DNA from: Saprospiraceae bacterium
GTDB taxonomy: Bacteria > Bacteroidota > Bacteroidia > Chitinophagales > Saprospiraceae
DNA length: 44,843 nucleotides
Reading direction: 5' to 3'
Assembly: GCA_021739645.1 (NCBI GenBank)
Contig: JAIPBL010000053.1
Span: forward strand, 1 to 44,843
In this document: piece by piece, positions 15,734 to 23,230 of the stretch
Layout: each line of letters begins with the position of its first letter
Position numbering within the stretch: the first letter of the stretch is position 1
Translations under genes and position numbers: made by a program
Notes under the pieces: model-generated
What the model saw: the letters and a program-made list of their open reading frames with translations, nothing else
What the model was told of the DNA's origin: nothing
The model's database searches: none

Positions 15734-16717
15734 ATGACTTTCAAAAAAATACCACCCACCCAGCCCATCCGCCTAGCCTTCCTCGGCTGCGGGAACATCA
15801 CGGCCAAGCACAGCAAGCGCCTGAAAAAATTCAGCGACGTGCAGTGTTTTTATGCCAGCCGCAGTGAGGAGAAGGCGAAGGAGTTTGCCCAAAAATTCAA
15901 TGGCCACGGGCATTTTGGTTCGTACCAAGCGGCCATTGCCTCTCCTGAAATCGACGTGATTTTCATCGCCACACCTCCCGCCGACCACCTCGAATTGGCG
16001 CTGGCAGCCGTGCGGGCAGGCAAGCATGTCATTCTCGAAAAGCCGCCGTTTTTCAAGTCAAGCGACTTTGATTTGGTGGATGCCGAGCGGCAAAAAACGG
16101 GCGTGCAGGTCATGGTCGCTGAGAATTATTTTTACAAGCCATTGCTCCGCAAACTCTGTGAAACGCTGGCCGCCGACCTCATCGGCGACCTGAAATTCCT
16201 GTTTTTCAACGCTACCAAAACGCAAAAAACGGGTGATTGGCGGGATGACAAAGCCATCACTGGCGGCGGTGCGCTGTTCGAGGGCGGCATCCACTGGGTC
16301 AATTTCATGGCCAACTTAGGGCTTGACGTTCAAGCAGTTACGGGCTTTTTACCCAAAATAAAAAATGCCAACTCACTGGAGCGCAGCATGCAATTGGTGG
16401 TGAAATTCAAGGACGGCCCCATCGGTACGCTGCTCTATTCCTGGGAGGTGAACACGCTGCTGAAGGGCCTGCGACTCTGCCGGATTTACGGCTCGGCTGG
16501 TTCGATAACTTTTGAAGCCAACGGGTTGTTTATCTTCGTTCGGGGCAAAAAATGGCGACTGATTTTCCCCGGATTTTCGGACATCATCGGCACCAACGCC
16601 ATGTTCCGGGACTTTTTTGCGGCGCTTCGAAATGGGGAGGAACCCGCTTTCAATTTTGCGCTAGCAAAAAGGGACGTGGCCATGATTGAAGAAGCTTATC
16701 GCACGGCTAATGCTTGA
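15734..16717 (+). CDS. Gfo/Idh/MocA family oxidoreductase
   Basis: A 327-residue NAD(P)-dependent dehydrogenase. The Rossmann fold is at the N-terminus (IRLAFLGCGNITAKHSKRLKKF) and the family signature VRAGKHVILEKPPF supplies the catalytic-site Lys. The second half is the usual alpha/beta domain (GGALFEGGIHWVNFMANLG, with the active-site His). Members act on sugars, inositols or their derivatives. I took the ATG at 15734, because a longer frame from 15614 would read through the palindromic repeat. It is the third gene of the plus-strand CDP-alcohol cluster and probably works with the GMC enzyme on the same sugar or polyol. Confidence 0.88.
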   Translation: MTFKKIPPTQPIRLAFLGCGNITAKHSKRLKKFSDVQCFYASRSEEKAKEFAQKFNGHGHFGSYQAAIASPEIDVIFIATPPADHLELALAAVRAGKHVILEKPPFFKSSDFDLVDAERQKTGVQVMVAENYFYKPLLRKLCETLAADLIGDLKFLFFNATKTQKTGDWRDDKAITGGGALFEGGIHWVNFMANLGLDVQAVTGFLPKIKNANSLERSMQLVVKFKDGPIGTLLYSWEVNTLLKGLRLCRIYGSAGSITFEANGLFIFVRGKKWRLIFPGFSDIIGTNAMFRDFFAALRNGEEPAFNFALAKRDVAMIEEAYRTANA

Positions 16718-16742
16718 TTTACAAGCGACTTGGCTACATTTG
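16714..16742 (+). promoter_or_regulatory. Promoter for the membrane-protein/CDP-transferase operon
   Basis: TTG (16714-16716), 18 bases, TACATTTG (16735-16742): an exact match to the Bacteroidota -33/-7 pattern. It overlaps the end of the Gfo/Idh/MocA gene and lies 120 bases before the ATG at 16863, so the leader would contain the repeat hairpin at 16754-16840. Confidence 0.5.
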
Positions 16743-16753
16743 CGGACATTTTC

Positions 16754-16840
16754 GGTTTCTGGTTTCAAGTTTCTGGTTTCAGGGAGTGCCTGCTAATTTC
16801 CTAGTTCCTCCCTGAAACCAAAAACTAAAAACCTGAAACC
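16754..16840. repeat. Inverted pair of period-7 repeats in the leader of the membrane-protein gene
   Basis: Left arm 16754-16785 is built of GGTTTCT/GGTTTCA units, right arm 16809-16840 of GAAACCA/AAAACCT units, and together they form a hairpin of about 32 base pairs with a 23-base loop. Downstream of the promoter at 16714-16742 it would be transcribed as a strong leader stem, 22 bases before the start codon. Confidence 0.7.
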
Positions 16841-16862
16841 AAACAAAACTGACAAACTGACT

Positions 16863-17693
16863 ATGGAATTTCTCTTGGTTTTTCTGACCGGTCTCACCGC
16901 CGGATTGCACACCTCCACTTGGGGCATGTACAAAGACACGCCCTACGAAGGCTTCACTTGGCAACGGTATTTTCGGAGCACCATCGTGGCTGTTTTGCTG
17001 GCTTTTTTCCTCTGGGATCTCATCGGCCTTGACCTCACCACGGCGGCTGGCGTGTACCTGCTTTGGGGCAGTGTTTACACGGCTGAACGGGCTATCGTCG
17101 AGATTTGGAAGACCTTCCTCCGCACTTCCGACCAGACCAAATTCTTCATCCCGATGCAACTCCACGTCCTCGGTCGCATCGTGGAAAGCAAGCGTGACCG
17201 TTACATCGCCGCCTTTTTCTACGTTGGCGCCATCGTGCTGGTGAGTTGGGGATTGGTTTCACTTTGGCGCTTGCACCAGGCCGGCAATTTGGATTGGAAC
17301 CCATATATTATCTTGATTATTTTGAGCGTCGGCGGTTGGATTTCTGCCTTCGGCGGTGCATGGAAAGATGCGCCTATCGAGGGTTTTGAGTGGTTCAAGT
17401 TCTTCCGCAGTCCTGCCGTAGCTTATTCATGGGGCTGGTTGGCCGCCAATTTGACCGACAATTTCGTAGCGATAGCACTTTGCAGCCTCGGCTTCACCGT
17501 GGCCAGCATCGAGACTTACAAAACCTTCTTTTTTCCGAGCCGACCTCGTGGGAAGTTCCAGGGAATGCCCGTGAAGTTTCCTGAATGGGAAGAAAAACGG
17601 AAGCCTTTTGTCATCGTTTTCATCATCTGCTGGCTGTTTGTGATTGTCGCTGGCGTGTTGGCGTTCATTGGCCCGCATGAGGGACTTGTTTAA
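16863..17693 (+). CDS. Integral membrane protein with internal duplication
   Basis: A 276-residue protein with about seven or eight predicted TM helices; I do not recognise a family. Two halves are related. W20-GMYKDTPYEGFTWQRYFRS is repeated as GGAWKDAPIEGFEWFKFFRS at 164-183, and VYTAERAIVEIWKTFLR (71-87) as FTVASIETYKTFFFP (211-225). The loop motif KDxPxEGFxWxxxFRS is strikingly conserved between halves and may form a substrate or ion site. It starts an operon: the CDP-alcohol transferase begins nine bases after its stop. Its strict linkage to two CDP-alcohol transferase genes suggests a role in making, flipping or exporting their lipid product, but this is inference only. Confidence 0.8.
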   Translation: MEFLLVFLTGLTAGLHTSTWGMYKDTPYEGFTWQRYFRSTIVAVLLAFFLWDLIGLDLTTAAGVYLLWGSVYTAERAIVEIWKTFLRTSDQTKFFIPMQLHVLGRIVESKRDRYIAAFFYVGAIVLVSWGLVSLWRLHQAGNLDWNPYIILIILSVGGWISAFGGAWKDAPIEGFEWFKFFRSPAVAYSWGWLAANLTDNFVAIALCSLGFTVASIETYKTFFFPSRPRGKFQGMPVKFPEWEEKRKPFVIVFIICWLFVIVAGVLAFIGPHEGLV

Positions 17694-17702
17694 ATTTTAT
17701 TC

Positions 17703-18938
17703 ATGGAAAACAAGGTAACAGCCTTTCTTTTCGTACCCGACCCAGCGGCCAGCCAGACCAAAATTTATGGCCTGACTTTGCTGGAACGTAGCCTGCACGC
17801 ACTGGAGCGGGGTGGGGTAGGCCGGGTATTTTTGCCCAAAGCGGTGCAAAACTTCTTGGGTGAAACAACAGATTGGAAGATAGAAATCCAGTTCTCCGAT
17901 GATTTCAAAAAGAAATTGGAAGGGCTACAGGATACAGGAGTGTTGGTTCTGACCGAGCCGCTGGTCATTGACCCCAAATTTGTCCAACAATTGCTTGAAA
18001 AAAGCAGTCAGTCAGATAGCATTTTGATTGGCAAATCTGGTGAAATTGTTTGGTACCCAACCAAAGCAATGAAGGCTGTCGTTAAGGAACGATGGCCAAA
18101 TTTTGACCAAATGACAGCACTCACCCACCAGCATGTATTAGCGACGGAAAAGGTTGATTTTCAAGGGCTTGTCTGTAGCACTGTCCGCAGTGCCATCGAG
18201 AAAAACGCTGTCGAAAAGGAACTTATCCGCAGCTTGACCAAGCCAACCGACGGCTGGGTTTCCCGCAACCTGAACCGCCCAATTTCTACCTTATTTAGCC
18301 GGGTACTGGCGCACACGAGCATCACACCGAACCAGTTCACCATCGTCACCGGCCTCATCGGCCTATCAACTGCTTGGTTTTTAGCGAAAGGGGCAGAAGG
18401 TGGTACATCCGGCTATTGGAACTACCTGATAGGTGGGGCGCTGTTCCATTTCACATCGGTACTGGACGGCGTTGATGGGGAGTTGGCCCGCCTCAAATTC
18501 AAATCGTCGCCCTTTGGGCAATGGCTGGATACCGTGGTGGACAACACTTCGTATTTGGCGGCGCTCGGTGGTATCATCACCGGGCTATATTTGCACGGCG
18601 CTCCGCAATATGTGATATATGCGGGCATATTATCCGTGGTATTTGCGGTGTCAGCATTGGGCAGTTTGTACTTTTATTTATTGAGGTTTAAATCGGGTGG
18701 AACGCTGTTAAATGTGAAATATGGCTTTCAAGATGGGAACAGCACTTTTGATAAAATATTCCAAGTGGCGGCTGCCTTTGGCAAACGTGATTTATTTGCC
18801 CTGATATTTTTCATATTGGGCATATTCGGTAAAATGCAATGGGCATTGGTATATATTGCCATTATGGCGTTCATGGTTTTTGTATTTTCCGTGCAGGCGC
18901 ATTTTTCCGCATCAAAGGCAAAAGGAAATAGCGTATGA
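17703..18938 (+). CDS. CDP-alcohol phosphatidyltransferase with degenerate nucleotidyltransferase-like N-terminus (copy 2)
   Basis: A 411-residue paralogue of the 12730-13902 product, with the same architecture. The N-terminal pseudo-nucleotidyltransferase region has no glycine-rich nucleotide loop (LTLLERSLHALERGGVGRVF). The linker LTKPTDGWVSRNLNRPIS...RVLAHTSITPN follows, then the full catalytic motif D255-x2-D258-G-x2-A-R-x8-G-x3-D276-x3-D280 (LDGVDGELAR...FGQWLDTVVD), with TM helices to the end. Both copies keep every catalytic Asp, so both should be active, perhaps on different acceptors or in successive steps. Its stop overlaps the glycosyltransferase start (ATGA at 18935-18938), indicating translational coupling. 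Substrates unknown. Confidence 0.87.
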   Translation: MENKVTAFLFVPDPAASQTKIYGLTLLERSLHALERGGVGRVFLPKAVQNFLGETTDWKIEIQFSDDFKKKLEGLQDTGVLVLTEPLVIDPKFVQQLLEKSSQSDSILIGKSGEIVWYPTKAMKAVVKERWPNFDQMTALTHQHVLATEKVDFQGLVCSTVRSAIEKNAVEKELIRSLTKPTDGWVSRNLNRPISTLFSRVLAHTSITPNQFTIVTGLIGLSTAWFLAKGAEGGTSGYWNYLIGGALFHFTSVLDGVDGELARLKFKSSPFGQWLDTVVDNTSYLAALGGIITGLYLHGAPQYVIYAGILSVVFAVSALGSLYFYLLRFKSGGTLLNVKYGFQDGNSTFDKIFQVAAAFGKRDLFALIFFILGIFGKMQWALVYIAIMAFMVFVFSVQAHFSASKAKGNSV

Positions 18939-20113
18939 AAAAGCCGTTGCCGACCATCGCCATGATTGCCAGTGAGCGGTTCCCGCACCACAACACGAAC
19001 ACGCAGCAGGTCGTTAAAAACCTGAATGGACTGCATCATATCGGCATGGATGTGGAACTGATTATTCCCGGCAATGCTCAAAGTTTTTTCAACCGAAAAT
19101 ATGACCAAGCGGAAGCCATTGCCGAGTATTACAACGTCTCCAATGAATTGAAAATCAGGGTGTTAAAGACGGTACCGACGAGCAGCTTGAAATTGGAAAA
19201 GTTCTTTCACTCGCTGTTTGCCACCATTTATGCTGTCTTTTTAAAACGGTACGACCTGATTTATTCCCGGAATAAATTCGCCGTGTTGATTGCCTTTTTT
19301 TTGGGTAAAAAAACAATGTTTGAAACCTATCGGCGGCTCGGTGATGAAAGCCCGAAACTCATGAGATGGGCAGGTCGGAAATCAAAAAGTGATAAGTTTA
19401 TAGGCATGGTGTTGCACAGCAACGTGGCTGCCGAATCCATGCTCCGGGCAGGTTTTCCGGAGGAAAAATTATTGGTGTTGCACAATGGCGTGGACAGTTC
19501 AGATATGCTGCCAATATTGTCAAAAATAGAAGCCCGTCAAAAACTAAACCTCGATATAAACGCTAAATATGTCGTTTATGCAGGCAATATGCAAAAGAAC
19601 AAATGCATCGAAAGCCTCGTGGATATCGCCGCATATTTGCCCGATATTACCTTTTTATTGGTGGGTAGTAAACCGGAAGATATAATTCGTTTAACCGCCT
19701 ATTGCAAAGCGAAAAATGTGAAAAACGTGATGCTGGTGGAGCGCCTGCCCATCAACGAAGTGTCGCCCTATTTATACGCTGCCGATGCACTCATTATCCC
19801 ACCCGTTGCGGCGCCGATGGAGAAGTTTGGGCGCACGGTGCTGCCGTTCAAGCTGTTCCCGTACCTTGCTGCTGGCCGTCCCATCGTCGCCCCGAACTTG
19901 GCGGATATGCGGGAGTTGATTCGGCACGAAGAAAATGGCATTTTGGTGAACCCCGACGATGCTGCTCAAAATGCCGAGGCCATTCGTGCACTGTTTTTGG
20001 ATGAGAAAATGAAGGAAAAACTGGCCGCCAATGCCTCGGAAACTTCCCGCTCTCTGACTTGGGAAGCGAGGGCAGAAAAATTCAGGAATTGGTTAGCGGA
20101 TAAAAATAAATAG
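18935..20113 (+). CDS. GT-B fold glycosyltransferase (GT4-like)
   Basis: A 392-residue cytosolic or membrane-associated glycosyltransferase. The N-terminal half has the acceptor-domain pattern (IAMIASERFPHHNTNTQQVVKNLNGLHHIGMDVELI). The C-terminal donor half has VVYAGNMQKNKCIESLVDIAAYLPDITFLLVGSKPED, then RLPINEVSPYLYAADALIIPP and KLFPYLAAGRPIVAPNLADMRELI, which is the GT4 nucleotide-sugar binding region with its E-x7-E-like segment partly altered. It is translationally coupled to the preceding CDP-alcohol transferase, so it probably adds a sugar to that enzyme's product or prepares its acceptor. Confidence 0.88.
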   Translation: MKKPLPTIAMIASERFPHHNTNTQQVVKNLNGLHHIGMDVELIIPGNAQSFFNRKYDQAEAIAEYYNVSNELKIRVLKTVPTSSLKLEKFFHSLFATIYAVFLKRYDLIYSRNKFAVLIAFFLGKKTMFETYRRLGDESPKLMRWAGRKSKSDKFIGMVLHSNVAAESMLRAGFPEEKLLVLHNGVDSSDMLPILSKIEARQKLNLDINAKYVVYAGNMQKNKCIESLVDIAAYLPDITFLLVGSKPEDIIRLTAYCKAKNVKNVMLVERLPINEVSPYLYAADALIIPPVAAPMEKFGRTVLPFKLFPYLAAGRPIVAPNLADMRELIRHEENGILVNPDDAAQNAEAIRALFLDEKMKEKLAANASETSRSLTWEARAEKFRNWLADKNK

Positions 20114-20130
20114 TGAGTAGTCATTGGGCC

Positions 20131-20166
20131 TCTCCAATCACGAGTCACCAATCACCAATCACCAAA
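20131..20166. repeat. Period-7 repeat (CCAATCA units) before the SDR gene
   Basis: Units of CACCAAT/CCAATCA run up to the base before the ATG at 20167. A reading frame from 20113 continues through it (SPITSHQSPITK), so the repeat could be translated if the upstream ATG were used, but the conserved protein starts after it. The repeat replaces any Shine-Dalgarno region. Confidence 0.65.
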
Positions 20167-20865
20167 ATGGAAATTTCAAAAGACAACAAAATAGCCCTCG
20201 TTTTTGGCGCATCCGGCTTGATTGGCGGCAATGTAACGCAGTTTTTGCTGCTGCACCCGGCCTATTCCAAGGTGTTGGTTTTTGTGCGGAAGCCACTGAA
20301 TTTGGAACACCCAAAACTCGTGCAGCATGTTGTGAACTTCGATAAGCCAGAGACTTTCAAGCACCTAGTAAAAGGCGACGACCTATTCTGTTGTCTCGGC
20401 ACGACGATGGCCAAAGCGGGTAGCAAAGCGGCTTTCATCAAAGTGGATTTTACTTATGCCTTCGAAGCCGCCCAGATGGGCAGCATCAACGGTGTAGGCC
20501 AGTATTTACTGGTGTCTTCGGTGGGAGCTGACCCAGCGTCTCGTTTTTTTTACAGTAAAGTGAAAGGGGAATTGGAGGTCGCTGTGCGCAAACTGAATTT
20601 CTGGTCGCTGCATATTTTCCAGCCTTCGGTGCTGCTCGGCGAACGAAACGAGAACCGATTCGGCGAGCAGATTGCCGGTAAAATTGGACGGGTCTTCGAC
20701 CGGCTGACCGGTGGGCTGCTGACCAAGTATCGCCCCATCGAAGCAGATGTGGTGGCTAAGGCGATGGTCAGTGCGGCACAGGGTTTGAAACCTGGCGAAC
20801 ACGTTTATCCGTCACATTGGCTGCAGGGGTTGGCAGCGGAAATCGACCAACAATTATTATCCTAA
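20167..20865 (+). CDS. NAD(P)-binding SDR-type oxidoreductase (HTATIP2-like)
   Basis: A 232-residue extended short-chain-dehydrogenase-like protein. The nucleotide motif IALVFGASGLIGGNVTQFLL is at the N-terminus, with LFCCLGTTMAKAGSKAAFIKVDFTY and then YSKVKGELE, which carries the Tyr-x3-Lys pair. This matches the HTATIP2/NAD(P)H-binding subgroup common in bacteria, whose substrate is rarely known. The start at 20167 follows a period-7 repeat. It is probably co-transcribed with the glycosyltransferase upstream (53-base gap) and with gldC downstream (14-base gap). Confidence 0.85.
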   Translation: MEISKDNKIALVFGASGLIGGNVTQFLLLHPAYSKVLVFVRKPLNLEHPKLVQHVVNFDKPETFKHLVKGDDLFCCLGTTMAKAGSKAAFIKVDFTYAFEAAQMGSINGVGQYLLVSSVGADPASRFFYSKVKGELEVAVRKLNFWSLHIFQPSVLLGERNENRFGEQIAGKIGRVFDRLTGGLLTKYRPIEADVVAKAMVSAAQGLKPGEHVYPSHWLQGLAAEIDQQLLS

Positions 20866-20879
20866 AATATTGATTTTCA

Positions 20880-21230
20880 ATGAGTAATAGCAAGACTTCC
20901 CAAATCAGAATCACCGTCCACCTCGACGAAAAGAACGTACCAACCAGCATTAATTGGGACGCTGACGACCGTACCGACGGCGATAAACCTGTTGAATGCA
21001 AAGGTATGTTGCTTTCGCTTTTTGAGCGGGAAACAATGGATACCATGAAGATTGACCTCTGGGCCAGCGACATGCAGGTGAACGAAATGGACCGTTTTTT
21101 CTTCCAAACGCTTCGGGGTATGGCGGACACCTATTTTAAGGCCACCCAAAACCGGGAACTGGCGGTGGACATGCAGAAGTTCGTGCAGTATTTTGGGGAA
21201 AAAACGGCAATATTGAAAGTTGGCAGTTAG
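20880..21230 (+). CDS. gldC: Gliding motility protein GldC
   Basis: A 116-residue cytosolic protein matching GldC, a conserved Bacteroidota protein associated with gliding motility: IRITVHLDEKNVPTSINWDADD, then MLLSLFERETMDTMKIDLWASDMQVNEMDRFFFQTLRGMADTYFKAT and MQKFVQYFGEKTAILK. Its exact biochemical role is unsettled; GldC homologues also occur in non-gliding members of the phylum. It is the last gene of the plus-strand run and follows the SDR gene by 14 bases. The final three codons (VGS) and the TAG stop are contributed by the CAGTTGG repeat that starts at 21219, so the native C-terminus may have been altered. Confidence 0.9.
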   Translation: MSNSKTSQIRITVHLDEKNVPTSINWDADDRTDGDKPVECKGMLLSLFERETMDTMKIDLWASDMQVNEMDRFFFQTLRGMADTYFKATQNRELAVDMQKFVQYFGEKTAILKVGS

Positions 21231-21252
21231 ACAGTTGGCAGTTTGCAGTCAG
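21219..21252. repeat. CAGTTGG period-7 repeat at the gldC 3' end
   Basis: GTTGGCAGTTAGACAGTTGG and continuing units. The gldC stop TAG lies inside it. It belongs to the same family as 1929-1974 and 26469-26489. Confidence 0.7.
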
Positions 21253-21271
21253 GGGCGTGGTTTTTTGAGAA

Positions 21272-22891
21272 TTAATTTTTCCAATCCACGTGGGGGATTG
21301 CTTCGAGCAACTCCCGGGTGTAATCTGACTTAGGGTTTGAAAACACTTCGTCCGTTGGCCCGATTTCCACGATTTTACCATCCTTCATTACGGCGATTCT
21401 GTCGCTGATTAGCCGCACAACGCTCAGGTCGTGGGAGATGAAAATGTAGGTTAGCCGATGCTTTTTTTGCAGAACTTGCAGTAAATCAAGCACTTGCGCT
21501 TGTACGGTGACGTCCAGGGAGGAAATGGCTTCATCGCAAATGATGATTTTCGGCTGCAATGCCAGTGCCCGTGCGATGCAGATGCGCTGCCGCTGTCCAC
21601 CAGAAAATTCACTGGGGAAGCGCCAAAAATGACTGGCTTCCAGGCCTACTGTTTCCAGCAGTTCCACTGCCTTTTCCCGCCGCTGTTTTTCGTTTGAAAA
21701 AAGGCCATGAACCTGCATCGGTTCGGTGATGGCCGTGCCGATGGGTTGCCGTGGGTTAAGCGAGGAGTAGGGATCCTGGAAAATCACCTGAATGTCTTTT
21801 CGGGTGCTAAACCACTCATTTTCAGTTTGTTGTAAAATGTTTTTGCTCGAAAAAATCACCTCGCCGGAACTTGGATTTATCAGCTTCAAGATGCTCCTGC
21901 CCAGCGTCGTTTTGCCACTTCCCGACTCGCCCACCAGCCCAAGCGTTTCCCCATCAAATACTTCAAAACTGACATTGTCCACGGCCTTGACGTGCTCGAT
22001 TGGTTTGCCAAAAAAGTTGCGCCTGGAAGGAAACCAAGTTCTGAGCTTGGAAATGGAGAGAATCGGCAAATGGTTGACGGTTGACGGTTGACGGTGGGCA
22101 GTGGACAAGGAGGTTCTTTTTTTGAAATTTTCAAGTAAGAGCTGGGTGTAGGGATGCTTTGGGTTTTGAAAAATTTGGGCGACCGAACCATGCTCAACTA
22201 TCTCCCCTTTTTGCATAACCAGCACATTATCAGCCACTTCTGCCACCACGCCGAGGTCGTGGGAAATGAAAATGGTGGAGCCGCCCCACTCGTTTTTCAA
22301 CTCGTTGAAAAGGTCGAGGATAGAGCGTTGTACCGTCACGTCGAGGGCGCTGGTAGGTTCATCGGCGATGAGCAGTGAGGGGTTGCAGGATAGCGTCATC
22401 GCAATCATGACCCGCTGCCGCTGGCCACCGCTGAGCTGGTGCGGGTAGCTGCGCCAAATGCGTTCGGGGTCGGGCAGTTTTACTTTTTCAAAAAGCTGAA
22501 GGGTTTGTTGCTTCGCAATGCCCTTGGTTGTTTTTTGATGGAGCAAAATGGCCTCCGCCACTTGGTCGCCACAGCGGAAAACGGGGTTGAGGGAGGTCAT
22601 CGGCTCTTGGAAAATCATGGCGATTTCACTTCCAATAACGCTGGCTGGGTTTAAAATCCTGCCATCTTTTCCCTCGAATAAAATCTCGCCCGCCTCCAAA
22701 TTTGCCGCAGCGGGCAAAAGCCCCATGATGGCCAGTGCCGTCATGGATTTGCCAGAGCCGCTCTCACCAACGATACCAAGCGTTTCGCCTTTTTTCAACG
22801 AAAAAGAAATACCCCGAAGGGCATCCACTTTGCCGATTTCCGAAGGGAAACTGACCCGTAAATTGTTGATGGTGAGGAGGTTGTCAAGCAT
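21272..22891 (-). CDS. ABC transporter double ATPase (oligopeptide/dipeptide type)
   Basis: A 539-residue protein with two complete ABC ATPase domains, as in GsiA/YejF and DppD-DppF fusions that drive uptake of peptides, glutathione or nickel. Domain 1 has Walker A GESGSGKS, signature LSGGQRQR and Walker B LLIADEPTS; domain 2 has GESGSGKT, FSGGQRQR and IIICDEAIS. Each domain ends with a His switch (ISHDLG, ISHDLS). The inter-domain linker (RTSLSTAHRQPSTVNHLPIL) includes a GTTGACG repeat at 22071-22103. No permease or binding-protein genes are adjacent, so the partners must be elsewhere. The ATG at 22891 is preceded in frame by a TTG at 22900 that overlaps the stop of the upstream small gene. 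Confidence 0.92.
   Translation of the reverse strand: MLDNLLTINNLRVSFPSEIGKVDALRGISFSLKKGETLGIVGESGSGKSMTALAIMGLLPAAANLEAGEILFEGKDGRILNPASVIGSEIAMIFQEPMTSLNPVFRCGDQVAEAILLHQKTTKGIAKQQTLQLFEKVKLPDPERIWRSYPHQLSGGQRQRVMIAMTLSCNPSLLIADEPTSALDVTVQRSILDLFNELKNEWGGSTIFISHDLGVVAEVADNVLVMQKGEIVEHGSVAQIFQNPKHPYTQLLLENFKKRTSLSTAHRQPSTVNHLPILSISKLRTWFPSRRNFFGKPIEHVKAVDNVSFEVFDGETLGLVGESGSGKTTLGRSILKLINPSSGEVIFSSKNILQQTENEWFSTRKDIQVIFQDPYSSLNPRQPIGTAITEPMQVHGLFSNEKQRREKAVELLETVGLEASHFWRFPSEFSGGQRQRICIARALALQPKIIICDEAISSLDVTVQAQVLDLLQVLQKKHRLTYIFISHDLSVVRLISDRIAVMKDGKIVEIGPTDEVFSNPKSDYTRELLEAIPHVDWKN
22071..22103. repeat. Period-7 repeat (GGTTGAC units) inside the ABC ATPase gene
   Basis: Three GGTTGAC units plus degenerate ones, encoding part of the hydrophilic linker between the two ATPase domains. 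Three 7-base units equal 21 bases, so such arrays can expand in steps of three units without breaking the frame. Confidence 0.7.
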
Positions 22892-22896
22892 TTGGT

Positions 22897-23199
22897 TCAA
22901 GCAAAAAGTGGATTCAGTGCAGTTTCCAATGCGTTTGGAGTGATCGGCTTTTCCAGTGCTTTTGGATAAAACCGTTGCATCAATTTTTCAATATAAAATG
23001 CTGGCGGCATCTCTGAAGTGGGGTAAACTGAAAGCATCAAAGTGACCAACTCGTCAAAAAATTTCCGCTTACGGGCTTCGTATTGCTTGGCCATCAGCTT
23101 ATCAGCTGCCCTTTGGTGCATGGCAATGAGTTTGTCGAGTTCATTGATTTCCGTCAATAACGCTTTGATTTTCAATAAGTTAGCTGTTTCTGGTTTCAT
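22897..23199 (-). CDS. Small coiled-coil protein of unknown function
   Basis: A 100-residue protein beginning MKPETANLLKIKALLTEINELDKLIAMHQRAADKLMAKQYEARKRKFFDELVTLML. This is a charged helix likely to form a coiled coil, followed by SVYPTSEMPPAFYIEKLMQRFYPKALEK. I do not recognise a family. I took the ATG at 23199, since a longer frame to 23406 merely reads antisense to the Gfo/Idh/MocA gene. The stop overlaps a possible TTG start of the ABC ATPase gene, so the two are coupled and probably co-expressed. Confidence 0.7.
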   Translation of the reverse strand: MKPETANLLKIKALLTEINELDKLIAMHQRAADKLMAKQYEARKRKFFDELVTLMLSVYPTSEMPPAFYIEKLMQRFYPKALEKPITPNALETALNPLFA

Positions 23200-23230
23200 G
23201 TTGATGTAATAGTGGGTTGGGGTTAGGTTG

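Noticed and set aside
16754-16840. CRISPR-like array
   Set aside because: Units are seven bases with no spacers; the structure is an inverted pair of simple repeats.
20113-20166. N-terminal extension of the SDR protein
   Set aside because: It would be encoded by CCAATCA repeats and place 18 residues before the Rossmann motif.
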